Notes under the pieces: model-generated | Told to the model about the DNA's origin: nothing | Seen by the model: only the letters and a program-made list of their open reading frames with translations | Databases searched by the model: none | Part shown: positions 63,886 through 64,000 of the stretch, in pieces | Layout: the number at the start of each line of letters is the position of its first letter | Position numbering within the stretch: the stretch's first letter is position 1 | Origin: Roseospirillum parvum | GTDB taxonomy: Bacteria; Pseudomonadota; Alphaproteobacteria; Rhodospirillales; Rhodospirillaceae | Direction of reading: 5' to 3' | Length of the DNA: 64,000 nucleotides | Assembly: GCF_900100455.1 (NCBI RefSeq) | Contig: NZ_FNCV01000003.1 | Coordinates: 326,916-390,915, forward strand | Program-made: the position numbers and the translations under genes

Positions 63886-64000
63886 GTTCTGTACCCATAA
63901 GCGGAATTCCCATCGAGGCGGGATTGTGATTCAAACTTCCAAACGGCAAGGGAGTTTGCTCATGGCCCGCTTCGACCTTACGGACAAGGAATGGGAGATC
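63886..64000 (+). mobile_element. Left end of an IS5-type insertion sequence
   Basis: The DNA following the Sel1 gene begins GGTTCTGTACCCATAAGCGG, a plausible terminal inverted repeat, and leads to a transposase start at 63962. The right end is outside the window, so the boundary and target duplication cannot be confirmed. Confidence 0.55.
63962..64000 (+). CDS. IS5-family transposase (N-terminus only)
   Basis: The last 39 nt encode MARFDLTDKEWEI, the characteristic beginning of IS5/DUF4096 transposases (MxRxDLTDxxWxxL). GGGAG lies just upstream of the ATG. The rest lies beyond the window. Confidence 0.75.
   Translation, partial: MARFDLTDKEWEI

Overview
The window is about 70% G+C, with dense genes, short gaps and many 1-8 bp stop/start overlaps. 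It reads as a chromosomal segment of a Rhodospirillales-type alphaproteobacterium. Supporting clues are the E1-beta subunit carrying its own lipoyl domain in pdhA-pdhB-pdhC, the scpA-scpB-tatA-tatB-tatC-serS-surE-pcm cluster, and alphaproteobacterial families (EipA/DUF1134, DUF2794, the relA/spoT-rpoZ-folK neighbourhood). The genus cannot be fixed from the sequence alone. No rRNA, tRNA or CRISPR array was seen.

Layout. 1-10 kb: a cut secreted protein, pyruvate dehydrogenase (pdhC, pdhB, pdhA), ftsB, malonyl-CoA decarboxylase, NAD(P)HX repair (nnr) and a D-amino-acid dehydrogenase. 10-14.5 kb: envelope proteins including EipA, a membrane-anchored family-2 glycosyltransferase and a GAF-PAS histidine kinase. 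14.4-27 kb: a long minus-strand housekeeping run covering protein repair, serine tRNA charging, Tat export, chromosome condensation, a site-2-type protease, peptidoglycan recycling, a SPOR protein, argS and a dNTPase. 27-34 kb: Fe-S carrier, exonuclease III, a hemerythrin-REC fusion, ilvD and small membrane or regulatory proteins.

34.1-39.6 kb holds the most striking locus. It encodes a LuxP-type periplasmic autoinducer-2 receptor with every borate-AI-2 contact residue in place, a LuxQ-like membrane hybrid sensor kinase, and a REC-HD-GYP protein predicted to degrade cyclic di-GMP. The genes are closely spaced or overlapping and end at a strong hairpin. This would join AI-2 sensing directly to c-di-GMP turnover instead of LuxU/LuxO. 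No luxS is present in the window.

39.7-60 kb: dps, parC, recO, an AIM24-family protein, era-rnc-lepB, acpS-pdxJ-DUF2062, the (p)ppGpp synthetase/hydrolase, rpoZ, folK, a NYN-domain protein with a very acidic tail, a family-5-like uracil-DNA glycosylase, a metallo-beta-lactamase-fold protein, a PAS/degenerate-GGDEF/EAL protein, two dehydrogenases, a CoxG-like protein and infA. A near-tandem pair of palindromic repeats of about 102 bp lies next to the (p)ppGpp gene.

60-64 kb is accessory DNA: orphan C-terminal fragments, one ending in a polymorphic-toxin-like tail and coupled to an immunity-like gene, two related direct repeats of 92 and 110 nt, an A+T-rich patch, a Sel1-repeat protein and the left end of an IS5-type insertion sequence that runs off the window.
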